41,874 nucleotides of DNA from CAWBCI01 sp963787195 (lineage in GTDB: Bacteria > Bacteroidota > Bacteroidia > Bacteroidales > JAGOPY01), in assembly GCA_963787195.1 (NCBI GenBank), contig CAWBCI010000011.1, forward strand, positions 1 through 41,874, read 5' to 3'. The position numbers were made by a program, and so were the translations under genes. Below the pieces are notes generated by a model. The model was given only the letters and a program-made list of their open reading frames with translations. It searched no databases and was not told the origin of the DNA. How positions within the stretch are numbered: the stretch's first letter is position 1; every line of letters starts with the position of its first letter. Of the stretch, positions 16,643-24,424 are shown one piece after another.

Positions 16643-17368
16643 ATGACTAATCTAAGTGTAAATATCAATAAAATAGCAACTTTGCGGAATGCCCGTGGCG
16701 GCAATATTCCGGATGTTGTAAAAGCAGCAATAGATTGCCAGCGTTTCGGTGCACAGGGTATCACCGTGCATCCAAGACCTGATGAAAGACATATCCGTTA
16801 TCAGGATGTGAGGGATCTCAGACCTGTGGTAAAAACTGAGTTTAATATTGAGGGAAACCCGGTGAAGTCATTTATCGATCTGGTACTCGAAGTGAAACCC
16901 GAGCAGGTTACTCTCGTCCCGGATGCTCCGGATGCCCTGACTTCTAACGCTGGTTGGGACACTATTATAAATCAGGCTTTTCTTACCGAAATCATACAGG
17001 AATTTCACCTCAATGGTATCCGGACTTCCATTTTTATAGAAACCGATCAGAAGATGATAGAAAATGCTGCCAGGACGGGGACTGACAGGGTGGAGTTATA
17101 TACAGAGTCTTATGCATCCGGTTTTGTGCAGGATAAACATTTGGCAATTAAAGCATTTGTTGATGCAGCCATGGTGGCAGGTTCTGTTGGCCTGGGTCTG
17201 AATGCAGGGCATGATCTGAACCTTGATAACCTGGCATTTTTTGCCCGGAATATTAAAGGTTTGCAGGAAGTCTCAATCGGTCATGCTCTTATTAGTGACG
17301 CACTATATTTAGGACTTGAGAACTCTATACAACTATATTTAAGGCAGCTCCGAACAGATCATCTATAA
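16643..17368 (+). CDS. pdxJ: Pyridoxine 5'-phosphate synthase PdxJ
   Basis: This enzyme condenses 1-deoxyxylulose 5-phosphate with 3-amino-2-oxopropyl phosphate to make pyridoxine 5'-phosphate in de novo vitamin B6 synthesis. The 241-residue TIM-barrel length is normal. Conserved blocks include LSVNINKIATLRNARGG, GITVHPRPDERHIRYQDV, QVTLVPD and GLGLNAGHDL, which carry the phosphate and metal-independent active-site residues. The esterase gene follows after 32 bases and is probably co-transcribed. Confidence 0.96.
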   Translation: MTNLSVNINKIATLRNARGGNIPDVVKAAIDCQRFGAQGITVHPRPDERHIRYQDVRDLRPVVKTEFNIEGNPVKSFIDLVLEVKPEQVTLVPDAPDALTSNAGWDTIINQAFLTEIIQEFHLNGIRTSIFIETDQKMIENAARTGTDRVELYTESYASGFVQDKHLAIKAFVDAAMVAGSVGLGLNAGHDLNLDNLAFFARNIKGLQEVSIGHALISDALYLGLENSIQLYLRQLRTDHL

Positions 17369-17400
17369 GTGTTATTCCTTTACCCGAAGATATCTATAAT

Positions 17401-18174
17401 ATGGAACTTTTCTACAGGGAATACGGACAAGGCCCGGTAATAATCATACTTCACGGTTTATTGGGGATTTCAGATAACTGGGTGAGCTTTGCCAGAAGGA
17501 TATCCGAAGAAGGCTACAAGGTGTTTATTCCGGATCAAAGGAATCATGGACAATCTCCGCAAAATCCAGCCTTTAATTATTATGCCTTAAGCGATGACCT
17601 GGCTGAATTTATAGATAAGCATTCGATCAGCCAGCCATTACTTATGGGGCATTCTATGGGTGGCAAAGTTGTCATGCGTTATACGCTCGAAAATCCGGAT
17701 AAGGTTAAAAAGTTGGTAGTGGTTGATACAAGTCTCCGATCCTATAACAGGTCTAATTATCACCGTGATCTGATCGATGCCATGCTGTCCGTAAACCTGG
17801 AGACAATTTCCAGCAGGCAGGAAGTTGATAAGCAGCTTTTAGCGAAGGTCCCTGATGAAAGACTCAGGCAGTTCCTGCTTAAAAATCTTTATTGGAAAGA
17901 TAGGGATCAGTTGGGCTGGAGGTTGAACTTGCAGGCGATAGGTGATAATCTGGATTCAATGTATGATGGTGTTTTCTATTCCGGCCGATATGAAGGACCT
18001 TCCTTATTTATAAAGGGTGGAAAATCGGATTATATTACTGAACAGGATTATCCTGCCATTAAATCCAGTTTCCCCTTATCTCAGATAAAAACAATTCCTG
18101 AAGGGACCCATTGGGTTCATGCCGATGCTCCGGTGGTTTTTTATAAATTGGTGAAAAATTTTATATCCTCCTGA
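17401..18174 (+). CDS. Alpha/beta-hydrolase, YbfF-like esterase
   Basis: This 257-residue cytoplasmic alpha/beta hydrolase has HGLLGISDNW at the oxyanion strand, PDQRNHGQSP, the nucleophile elbow GHSMGGK with Ser85, and a C-terminal GTHWVHADAP with the catalytic His. All are typical of the YbfF subgroup, which hydrolyses acyl esters and acyl-CoA in vitro. The physiological substrate is unknown. It follows pdxJ on the same strand, and a long inverted repeat begins within its last codons. Confidence 0.88.
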   Translation: MELFYREYGQGPVIIILHGLLGISDNWVSFARRISEEGYKVFIPDQRNHGQSPQNPAFNYYALSDDLAEFIDKHSISQPLLMGHSMGGKVVMRYTLENPDKVKKLVVVDTSLRSYNRSNYHRDLIDAMLSVNLETISSRQEVDKQLLAKVPDERLRQFLLKNLYWKDRDQLGWRLNLQAIGDNLDSMYDGVFYSGRYEGPSLFIKGGKSDYITEQDYPAIKSSFPLSQIKTIPEGTHWVHADAPVVFYKLVKNFISS

Positions 18175-18206
18175 TTCCCCTTAGTAATTTCTTTTTTGGA
18201 GGATAT
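18163..18206. terminator. Long-loop inverted repeat between convergent genes, possible bidirectional terminator
   Basis: ATATCCTCC (18163-18171) and GGAGGATAT (18198-18206) are perfect 9-bp complements around a 26-base loop that ends in a T-run. It overlaps the esterase stop codon and faces tatC. The loop is long for a classic terminator. Confidence 0.5.
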
Positions 18207-18228
18207 TATATTTTATGATATGCATTAA

Positions 18229-19080
18229 TCAGCCTGCCAGCTTTTCCTCTTTTAATTTCCTTTGATAAACCCGTCTTGAAACCAAGAGGCTGAATTCATA
18301 AAGTAGCATCAACGGTATACAAACCAAAATCTGACTGAAGATATCCGGGGGTGTGATAATCGCCGAAACAGTCAGTAAGATGACCACCATATATTTACGG
18401 TTCTTTTTCATAAAGTTGGGTGTAATTATCCCCACTTTAGTCAGAAAATATACCAGGATAGGAAGCTCAAAAACAACTCCGACAGAAATAGTCACGCTCA
18501 CCACAGTACTAATGTAGGAGCTCAGGGAAATAGTATTTTGAACGCTCTCACTTACCTGGTAAGTTCCGAAAAAATTTATAGTAAGCGGTACAATCAGGTA
18601 ATAACTGAAAAGCACACCGATCATAAATAATAAGGAGCTGACAGACACGGCACCTTTAGAATATTTTTTCTCATTAGGAAGAAGGGCAGGCTGGATAAAT
18701 CGCCATATTTCCCAGAGCAGGTAAGGAAAGGCCGCAATTATAGCAGCAACGATTGAAACATACATATGGGTCAGGAATTGCCCTGACATATTGATATTGA
18801 TGATTTCCAGATTTACATTGTCAAGGCAAAGACTTTTTACATGAACCAGGTCTGAAAGTTTACATAAAAGGCGATTGGTAAGGAAATCGGAATTTTTCGG
18901 CGCCAGAATAATCTGGTCAAAAATAATATGCCGGTTCAGGAAAGCTACTACTGACAGGATCACAATGACGATAATTGATCTGACCAAATGCCATCGTAAT
19001 TCCTCCAAATGCTCCCAAAAGCTCATTTCCTTTTCGGGACTCTTGCTGGCCTTCTTTTTATTTGTAACTGTTTCTGCCAT
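18229..19080 (-). CDS. tatC: Twin-arginine translocase subunit TatC
   Basis: This is the multi-spanning core of the Tat export pathway. It recognises RR signal peptides and moves folded cofactor-bearing proteins. The hallmark SFWEHLEELRWHLVRS appears at the N-terminus, and GVVFELPILVYFLTKVGI is the conserved fourth-helix region. About six hydrophobic segments are visible. At 283 residues it is longer than the E. coli protein because of an extended first periplasmic loop. I start at the ATG at 19080 rather than the GTG one codon upstream. No tatA or tatB is in the window. The Tat-signal molybdoenzyme at 24421-26670 is a likely client. Confidence 0.95.
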   Translation of the reverse strand: MAETVTNKKKASKSPEKEMSFWEHLEELRWHLVRSIIVIVILSVVAFLNRHIIFDQIILAPKNSDFLTNRLLCKLSDLVHVKSLCLDNVNLEIININMSGQFLTHMYVSIVAAIIAAFPYLLWEIWRFIQPALLPNEKKYSKGAVSVSSLLFMIGVLFSYYLIVPLTINFFGTYQVSESVQNTISLSSYISTVVSVTISVGVVFELPILVYFLTKVGIITPNFMKKNRKYMVVILLTVSAIITPPDIFSQILVCIPLMLLYEFSLLVSRRVYQRKLKEEKLAG

Positions 19081-19096
19081 CACTTTTATTCAAGCC

Positions 19097-19104
19097 CAAA
19101 ATTA
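19097..19104 (-). promoter_or_regulatory. -7 promoter element for tatC
   Basis: The minus strand reads TAATTTTG, an exact TAnnTTTG match, 16 bases before the ATG, implying a very short leader. Confidence 0.5.
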
Positions 19105-19136
19105 AAAAAAAAGAACTGCTCTATTGAGTAGTCCTT
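19105..19136 (-). terminator. Rho-independent terminator on the minus strand
   Basis: Read on the minus strand, AAGGACTACTC and GAGCAGTTCTT pair around AATA with one mismatch and one wobble, followed by a run of T residues. It would end transcripts coming from the small membrane-protein gene at 19358-19576 and sits directly before the tatC promoter. Confidence 0.75.
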
Positions 19137-19301
19137 ATAATTAATATTTTAGGCATTCTGTCAAATGATTTGAAGGCATGCCAAAAAGTTAAAATATCCT
19201 TTAATAACCGGGCATTTGCTTGTTTAAATGATATTAGTGATTTATAATTAAGAAAACAGATCCAAACTTTAATTTCTATTGGGGATGGATTAAGTTAGAA
19301 T

Positions 19302-19322
19302 TAAATTCGATAAACGAATTTA
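19302..19322. repeat. Short perfect inverted repeat
   Basis: TAAATTCG (19302-19309) and CGAATTTA (19315-19322) are perfect 8-bp complements around ATAAA. It lies downstream of the small membrane-protein gene and may be an RNA hairpin or a protein-binding site. Confidence 0.4.
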
Positions 19323-19357
19323 GTGTTAAAAAGCAAAATTTGAATGACTTGCGATAA

Positions 19358-19576
19358 TTACCGGCTATTTTTAGAGTTTTTTATACAGCAATTATTATAC
19401 ATACAAAGTCCGAAAAAAATTACTGATACGAGTAGAATTATTATTACCAGCCGTTCATAAAATATGCTGTCCAGTCCGCTGCAACAACTTAAAAATCCAC
19501 TTAGAATAAGCGCAAGAAAGGCAATAAATCCTATCCCACCAGATAATAAGGCTAGATTTGCTAATACATTTCTCAT
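19358..19576 (-). CDS. Small two-helix membrane protein, Cys-rich
   Basis: This 72-residue protein has two strong hydrophobic segments (about residues 7-31 and 43-62) separated by SGLDSIFYERL, with Cys-Cys pairs at the end of each (LSCCSG, NNCCIK). I do not know the family. The clean amphipathic layout, a -7-like element 30 bases upstream and a terminator on the same strand support a real gene. It lies between tatC and the Crp-family regulator and could belong to either group or neither. Confidence 0.55.
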   Translation of the reverse strand: MRNVLANLALLSGGIGFIAFLALILSGFLSCCSGLDSIFYERLVIIILLVSVIFFGLCMYNNCCIKNSKNSR

Positions 19577-19605
19577 AATTGATTATATTTATATAATTCT
19601 TCTTG

Positions 19606-19613
19606 TAAAGTTA
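19606..19613 (-). promoter_or_regulatory. -7-like element for the small membrane protein
   Basis: The minus strand reads TAACTTTA, one base off TAnnTTTG, 30 bases before the small gene start. Confidence 0.35.
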
Positions 19614-19646
19614 ATCCTTAAGGAAATGATAATATCAAACATCTAT

Positions 19647-19662
19647 ATGACATATACGTCAT
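19647..19662. promoter_or_regulatory. Candidate Crp/Fnr-type dyad upstream of the regulator gene
   Basis: ATGAC, six bases, GTCAT is a perfect dyad with the half-site spacing of Crp/Fnr sites, located in the divergent region before the Crp-family gene. The half-site differs from the one upstream of the molybdoenzyme operon, so a shared regulator is doubtful. Confidence 0.3.
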
Positions 19663-19748
19663 TAATATGTGATACATCAGATTATTTTATGTAAAAAATG
19701 ATAAAGAGGAATGTGACAAATATCAAATAATCTAATAATAGTTTTTTT

Positions 19749-20432
19749 ATGAAAAGGGAAGTTTGTAGCAATTGTCTGATCAAATCCAAAGCTGTCGGAA
19801 CTCTGAATATGGATGAACTGGAAATCCTAAATGAGAACTGTGCGGAGGTAAGGGTAGCTAAGGGTGAAATCATTATCCGTGAAGGGAATCCCGCCTCCCA
19901 TATAGCATATATTAAATCAGGGCTGGTAAAAGTTCATATGATGGGGCCAAGTGGCCATGATCAGATATTGAAAATTGCTACTCAGGGGACCTATATCGGA
20001 CTGCAGACTTTATCTTCACAAAAAGTACAGCGGTATTCGGCTACCGCTATTGAACCAACCTGTATCTGTTATATTGACCTTCAATCATTCAAGCACTTAA
20101 TAAGCCGAAATGCTTCTTTTGCCTTCGAAGTGATTGTTTGTTTATGTGATGATGAGATGGCGTATTTTCAAAGATTTGTTAATCTTTCACAGAAGCAGGT
20201 GAATGGTCGTCTGGCAGATGCCCTGCTTCATTTTTCAAACGAGATTTATAAATCAAATTCATTTCAGTTATCACTTTCCAGGAATGATCTTGCGGCATTG
20301 ATTGGAGCCACCAGGGAAAGCGTATCCCGTTCAATTAAAGAACTAACAGAGACCAAAGTGATCAACTCGGATGGTAAAAAAATTGAGATAATCAATCCTG
20401 AACTCCTCACAAGGATCAGTGAAAAGGGTTAA
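19749..20432 (+). CDS. Crp/Fnr-family transcriptional regulator with N-terminal CxxC
   Basis: This 227-residue regulator has a cyclic-nucleotide-type sensor domain (about residues 15-130), a long dimer helix and a C-terminal winged HTH with the recognition region LSRNDLAALIGATRESVSRSIKEL (residues about 174-198). Cysteines sit at the N-terminus (Cys6, Cys9 in CSNC) and at 31, 105, 107, 131 and 133. Fnr proteins bind an oxygen-labile iron-sulfur cluster with N-terminal cysteines, so redox sensing is possible but not shown. It ends 23 bases from the convergent end of the molybdoenzyme/rhodanese operon, which makes that operon the natural target. Confidence 0.9.
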   Translation: MKREVCSNCLIKSKAVGTLNMDELEILNENCAEVRVAKGEIIIREGNPASHIAYIKSGLVKVHMMGPSGHDQILKIATQGTYIGLQTLSSQKVQRYSATAIEPTCICYIDLQSFKHLISRNASFAFEVIVCLCDDEMAYFQRFVNLSQKQVNGRLADALLHFSNEIYKSNSFQLSLSRNDLAALIGATRESVSRSIKELTETKVINSDGKKIEIINPELLTRISEKG

Positions 20433-20455
20433 TTCAGGGATAAGTCAGTTAGGAA

Positions 20456-21100
20456 CTAACACCCTCCTTCAACTTTACGCGTCTTTTTAACCGGCATAAT
20501 AATTTCAGGTTGAGCAGATTTAGGTTTTTTCTTTCCGGCGTCGGGATTATTACCCATCTCTTTTATTTTGGCCGCAAAATCATAGGCGGGTTTCTCCACC
20601 TGGTAAGCTGGTATTTCAGGCATCTGATAAATATCCAGCGGTCCACTCTTATAGTAATTGTATCCGCCCAGCAATATATTCACATTAGATAAGCCAGTCT
20701 GCCTCAGGAGCATCCAGGGGCCATCTGCCTCCAACTGATCGGCACCATAGAGGACTACCTGTATGGAATCGTTCTGCAGTCCTTTGAAGTAAGAAAGAAT
20801 GTCTTCATCTAGTATATCAGTAACCGGAATATTCCGGGCTGAACTAATATGACCTTTCTGGAATTCATATGGATTTCTGATATCCACAAAAACGTAGTTG
20901 GGATCTTTGTCTGCAATCACAGCAGCCATATCTTCAGGATGTACCTGTCCGCTGTTTTCTTCAATCTGGGAGATCATTTGAGCAGGAGTGACCGTATAAA
21001 TAACCGAGGGTGTTCTCAAGCTGAGAAAGCCAATAATAAAAACTACTATGATCAGCACTGTTGCAAATGTCAACCTGTTTGTTCTGTTTAATTCCTTCAT
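20456..21100 (-). CDS. Membrane-anchored rhodanese-like protein, active-site Cys replaced by Gly, C-terminal GGC
   Basis: This 214-residue protein has a signal anchor (about residues 11-28) and a periplasm-facing rhodanese-like domain (about 50-155: VFVDIRNPYEFQKGHISSARNIP, then QVVLYGADQ). In rhodaneses the residue after this last beta strand is the persulfide cysteine. Here it is Gly119. The only cysteine in the whole protein is the last residue, Cys214, at the end of a flexible Lys/Pro-rich tail reading KKTRKVEGGC. The neighbouring paralogue has the same ending. A swinging-arm sulfur carrier is an attractive but unproven idea. It is the last gene of the seven-gene operon. Confidence 0.88.
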   Translation of the reverse strand: MKELNRTNRLTFATVLIIVVFIIGFLSLRTPSVIYTVTPAQMISQIEENSGQVHPEDMAAVIADKDPNYVFVDIRNPYEFQKGHISSARNIPVTDILDEDILSYFKGLQNDSIQVVLYGADQLEADGPWMLLRQTGLSNVNILLGGYNYYKSGPLDIYQMPEIPAYQVEKPAYDFAAKIKEMGNNPDAGKKKPKSAQPEIIMPVKKTRKVEGGC

Positions 21101-21125
21101 GATAGCTATTTCTTAAGAGTTAATT

Positions 21126-21740
21126 TCAGCAACCTCCTTCAACTACTTTTTTCTTTTTCTTCGGAATGATTTGTATTGCTTCAGCTTCCACTGAAGGGGT
21201 TTCAATTTTATTGCCTCCGCCGAAATACTGGCATGCGGCCTTTCTGAAAAGATAAAGATCTTCATCCTGGGATGGATCGGTCTGAACAGGAGGTTCAGCC
21301 AGCATAATCGTTTTAAACCAATGATTTAAGCCACCTTTCATAACGAAGGTGTTTTTACATAGCAACCTTTTACTGATAATCCATGCCTGGTCAGAGATTA
21401 TATCGGAATTAGAATAGAAAACAATATCCTGAACGGTAGAATGTAAAAGATCATTATATTCCGGATTCAGGATGGAATCCAGGGGAATATTCAAAGCTCC
21501 GGGCAGAGCGTAACTTTCAAATTCTGCAGTGGGCCTGACATCCACAAGTATGAAGGAAGGGTCCTGATCAATGATCCTGGAAGTGACCAGGTCAGTTGTC
21601 AGAAACCTTGAAGGATCAACAATGGAGACCAGAAGGTCTTTAGGGTCTTGTTCCTTTGAACTTTGCTTCATTGGAAGGAAAACCAGCACCAGCCCGATTA
21701 GTATCAACGCCGATGCCAGTATGATATATCTTCTGCTCAT
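21126..21740 (-). CDS. Membrane-anchored rhodanese-like protein, active-site Cys replaced by Ser, C-terminal GGC
   Basis: This 204-residue paralogue of the next gene downstream has a signal anchor (about residues 5-23) and a rhodanese-like fold (about 45-150: FILVDVRPTAEFESYALPGALNIP, then DIVFYSNSD). The expected catalytic cysteine is Ser110. Three cysteines remain: Cys128, Cys170 and the terminal Cys204, which follows KKKKKVVEGGC. The tail is similar in composition and ending to that of the downstream gene, although the domains have diverged. It begins 12 bases after the second YeeE/YedE half gene, so it is surely co-transcribed with the transporter and molybdoenzyme. Confidence 0.88.
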   Translation of the reverse strand: MSRRYIILASALILIGLVLVFLPMKQSSKEQDPKDLLVSIVDPSRFLTTDLVTSRIIDQDPSFILVDVRPTAEFESYALPGALNIPLDSILNPEYNDLLHSTVQDIVFYSNSDIISDQAWIISKRLLCKNTFVMKGGLNHWFKTIMLAEPPVQTDPSQDEDLYLFRKAACQYFGGGNKIETPSVEAEAIQIIPKKKKKVVEGGC

Positions 21741-21752
21741 AATATATGAATG

Positions 21753-22346
21753 TTAATATTCAACTTTTTTAACTTTTCTTTGAACGAACATGGCCAGGAC
21801 AAACATGCCTATGGCTGCGAGGATCAGCAGGAATGTAAACATTTGTGCCGAGAGCCCGAGCAGGGAGTATATCCTGAGATTTCCCAGGTCATTTCCGTAA
21901 TAAATTTTTTCCAAAACCGGAAAGAATTCGGAAAACAGAAAAATTCCGGCAAACAAACCAATAGAGTAAACTATAGCATCGATTTTCCCTATAGCTACCG
22001 CACAATAACTGGTGCCGGGACAATAGCCTCCAAAGGCAAATCCCAATCCCATAATTATTCCTCCAATAATGGCAGAAGTCAGATAAGTCGGGATTATAAA
22101 CATCATTGAAAAGTCTGCCCAGCCCAGGTAATCAAAATATAATAAACCGACTACAGCTGTGATGGCGGCAGTGAAGAAGACCCTGAGCACTACGAAATCA
22201 TAGCCAAAAAAGGTACCCATGATCCTTCTGGAGGATGAAAAACCTGATGCTTCCAGCACGAATCCAAAAGCCATACCAAGCAGCAATGCTATAACGTGAC
22301 TCCATTCTGCCGGTATTATTCCCTGAGGTATTAGTGGTCCTAACAT
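21753..22346 (-). CDS. YeeE/YedE-family sulfur transporter, half-size subunit B
   Basis: This 197-residue membrane protein has about five hydrophobic helices and the family motif GFAFGGYCPGTSYC, with Cys109 and Cys115. Full-length YeeE/YedE proteins (for example TsuA, a thiosulfate transporter) are about twice this length and contain two such repeats. This gene is the half bearing the GYCPGT signature, and its partner follows the same fold upstream. The cysteines in TsuA are used to pass thiosulfate through the pore. Substrate here is inferred from neighbouring rhodaneses and the sulfur-type molybdoenzyme. Confidence 0.88.
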   Translation of the reverse strand: MLGPLIPQGIIPAEWSHVIALLLGMAFGFVLEASGFSSSRRIMGTFFGYDFVVLRVFFTAAITAVVGLLYFDYLGWADFSMMFIIPTYLTSAIIGGIIMGLGFAFGGYCPGTSYCAVAIGKIDAIVYSIGLFAGIFLFSEFFPVLEKIYYGNDLGNLRIYSLLGLSAQMFTFLLILAAIGMFVLAMFVQRKVKKVEY

Positions 22347-22365
22347 GTTTTTAGTTTTTAATGAA

Positions 22366-22896
22366 TTAAATCCAATTCTTTTTAAAGATCCATGAGAATA
22401 AATAGGCAGATCCGAATATTGCCATCATGGTAATAAATCCGGAGGCCGAGAGTACGGCCATTCCACTCAATGCCGCGCCACTGGTGCAACCACGGGCCAA
22501 TTGTGAACCAAAGCCGAAGAATAATCCTCCGAAGAGCGCAAAAACCAGCCTGCGTTTGGAGCTAATTTTTGGAGAGTGTTCAACTTTAAATTTAAGGCGT
22601 CTGAATAATGTACCTGAGAGAAAAGCTCCGGCGAACATCCCGACAACTTCAAAAACCAGCCAGTTATTTAGTGGATGAGCATCATCACTTAGAAATTTGC
22701 TGTAATAAGGTGAGTCTTCAGCAAATTGTGGTGAAATGGAATGAACAGCGCTCACCACAGTGCTTTTTGCGGCACCGCTGGCTCCCAGTCCTCTTCCGGT
22801 TATGAAGAAGGTCAATAACAAAACGAGACCAAGCAAAACCCCTCCAAAGTATGGGTTCAGGTACCATGTTCCCTGGCCGTTTCCTGATTCTTTCAT
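22366..22896 (-). CDS. YeeE/YedE-family sulfur transporter, half-size subunit A
   Basis: This 176-residue membrane protein is the complementary half of the transporter pair. It has a first helix near residues 17-33, a polar loop, and the signature GGLFFGFGSQLARGCTSG with Cys137, followed by two more helices. The 19-base gap to the second half and similar size suggest the two work as a heteromer, like the PmpA/PmpB-type split YeeE/YedE proteins. It follows the NrfD-like gene by 27 bases. The predicted role is movement of a small sulfur compound between periplasm and cytoplasm. Confidence 0.87.
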   Translation of the reverse strand: MKESGNGQGTWYLNPYFGGVLLGLVLLLTFFITGRGLGASGAAKSTVVSAVHSISPQFAEDSPYYSKFLSDDAHPLNNWLVFEVVGMFAGAFLSGTLFRRLKFKVEHSPKISSKRRLVFALFGGLFFGFGSQLARGCTSGAALSGMAVLSASGFITMMAIFGSAYLFSWIFKKNWI

Positions 22897-22923
22897 GATG
22901 TTTATATTTTACGGTTAATATTA

Positions 22924-23865
22924 TTAATATAGATAACGGGTGATCTGTCCGGCTTCTACCATAATAAACCGGAACACCAGTCCGCCCATCAGAATGAGCA
23001 ATGCCGGGATCGCAACAGGTACCTTATATCCGAGCAGTTCGAGTATTTCGAGTGCAGCAGGGAACAATAAGCCCAGGAAAATAACAAAGACCCAGAATGA
23101 AATGGTGAAGGGCCCGCCAAGGAATAAATGAGCCGCCGCAATTTGCACACTCGGCCCGGCAATGAATCCCATGAGCATATGGGTGATAAAGAACAATTCT
23201 ATACCAATCAATATGAGGTCAATACGGCTCATTATCTTTCTTTCATAATGGCTTTTTGACATCCACATGATAGCCGCAGCACCTGTCGACATCCCGGATA
23301 CGAGAAACAGTGGCCCGAGTATGGATGTATTCCATAATGGACGAGCGTTGAAGGCTGAAAGCAGTATTCCGGTATAGATACCCAGGATAACTGCAAGGAT
23401 GATCATCACCCAGGCGATGCCTTTCCGGTAGGTGATGACCCATTTTTCAAAGACTTCCAGAAAATTGAACCTCCAGTTCCAACCCGGAATAATTTCCTTG
23501 ATATAACTCGCCACCCAGATTATGCTCAAAGGAGTGATGAACATCAATACCCAGGCGCCCCATGACATGGGCGAGGTAAACCTGACGATGGTATAGAGTC
23601 GCCAGAAATAAAGATTGTGTTTCAGGTCAACAAAAAGAGCCAGAAGTCCAAGGACCAAGGCTATTGGGACAATAAAAGTCGCCCATTTTACTGTGGTTGG
23701 CATTTCCTTTTCCTTTCCCAGAATCGTGTAAAGTCCTGCAAAAAACAATATACCGGCTGCAAGTCCGCCTAAAAACAGGTAAAGGGGGATTTGCCAGTGC
23801 CATATATTCAGGTAAGGGTCAATATTTGGAAGATTTCTGCCGCTTACGAAAATTTCTTCTTTCAT
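22924..23865 (-). CDS. NrfD/PsrC-family membrane quinone-interacting subunit
   Basis: This 313-residue polytopic protein has about eight hydrophobic helices starting with WQIPLYLFLGGLAAGILFF, the hallmark of NrfD/PsrC first helices. This family forms the membrane subunit of polysulfide, thiosulfate and related reductases, exchanging electrons with menaquinone and passing them to the four-cluster ferredoxin subunit. It follows the ferredoxin gene by 25 bases. In the PsrABC-type complex it would anchor the catalytic dimer on the periplasmic side. Confidence 0.92.
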   Translation of the reverse strand: MKEEIFVSGRNLPNIDPYLNIWHWQIPLYLFLGGLAAGILFFAGLYTILGKEKEMPTTVKWATFIVPIALVLGLLALFVDLKHNLYFWRLYTIVRFTSPMSWGAWVLMFITPLSIIWVASYIKEIIPGWNWRFNFLEVFEKWVITYRKGIAWVMIILAVILGIYTGILLSAFNARPLWNTSILGPLFLVSGMSTGAAAIMWMSKSHYERKIMSRIDLILIGIELFFITHMLMGFIAGPSVQIAAAHLFLGGPFTISFWVFVIFLGLLFPAALEILELLGYKVPVAIPALLILMGGLVFRFIMVEAGQITRYLY

Positions 23866-23890
23866 AATTATATGGATTTACACATTTTTA

Positions 23891-24424
23891 TCAAATGAGA
23901 TAATAGATCTGGGGATTGGTTCCGGCCTCTGTGGCCAGTTCCTTATATTTCCTGTTTTTCAGCACATTGGTGACATCTGAATAGGGGTCATCCAAATCGC
24001 CGAAATACATGCATTTGGTCGGGCAAACAGCTACACAAGCTGGTTTTTCACCTTTCCTGACACGGTGTATGCAAAAAGTACATTTGTCAACATATCCATC
24101 CGGGTGGGAATAGCGGGCTTCGTAGGGGCATGATTCTATGCATGCACCGCATCCAATGCACTTATCATGAGTTACCAGCACTATACCACCATCTTCGAAA
24201 TGACTTGCTCCGGTAGGGCAGCACCTCACACAAGGCGCGTTCTCGCAATGATTGCACCTTTCCGAGCGCAATTCAATTTCCACATTGGGATAACTTCCGT
24301 CAACTGTTTCGGTGACCCAATCACGGCAAAAACCTATCGGGACATTATTTTCGGTTTGGCAAGCAACCACACAATCACTGCATCCGACACACTTTTTGGT
24401 GTCTATTGCCATCGCGTATCTCAT
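23891..24424 (-). CDS. Four-cluster [4Fe-4S] ferredoxin subunit, PsrB/PhsB-like
   Basis: This 177-residue electron-transfer subunit of a molybdoenzyme has sixteen cysteines arranged for four [4Fe-4S] clusters: C12VGCSDCVVAC22, C57NHCENAPC with Cys69, C89IGCGACIESC99, and C115TFC with Cys130 and Cys134. It has no signal of its own and would be exported with the catalytic partner by Tat hitch-hiking. Its ATG overlaps the stop of the catalytic gene by four bases, indicating translational coupling. Confidence 0.95.
   Translation of the reverse strand: MRYAMAIDTKKCVGCSDCVVACQTENNVPIGFCRDWVTETVDGSYPNVEIELRSERCNHCENAPCVRCCPTGASHFEDGGIVLVTHDKCIGCGACIESCPYEARYSHPDGYVDKCTFCIHRVRKGEKPACVAVCPTKCMYFGDLDDPYSDVTNVLKNRKYKELATEAGTNPQIYYLI

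Noticed and set aside
20456..21740. C-terminal GG as a ubiquitin-like or ThiS/MoaD sulfur-carrier tail
   Set aside because: Those proteins end in Gly-Gly exactly and have a beta-grasp fold. Here Cys follows the two glycines and the fold is rhodanese-like.
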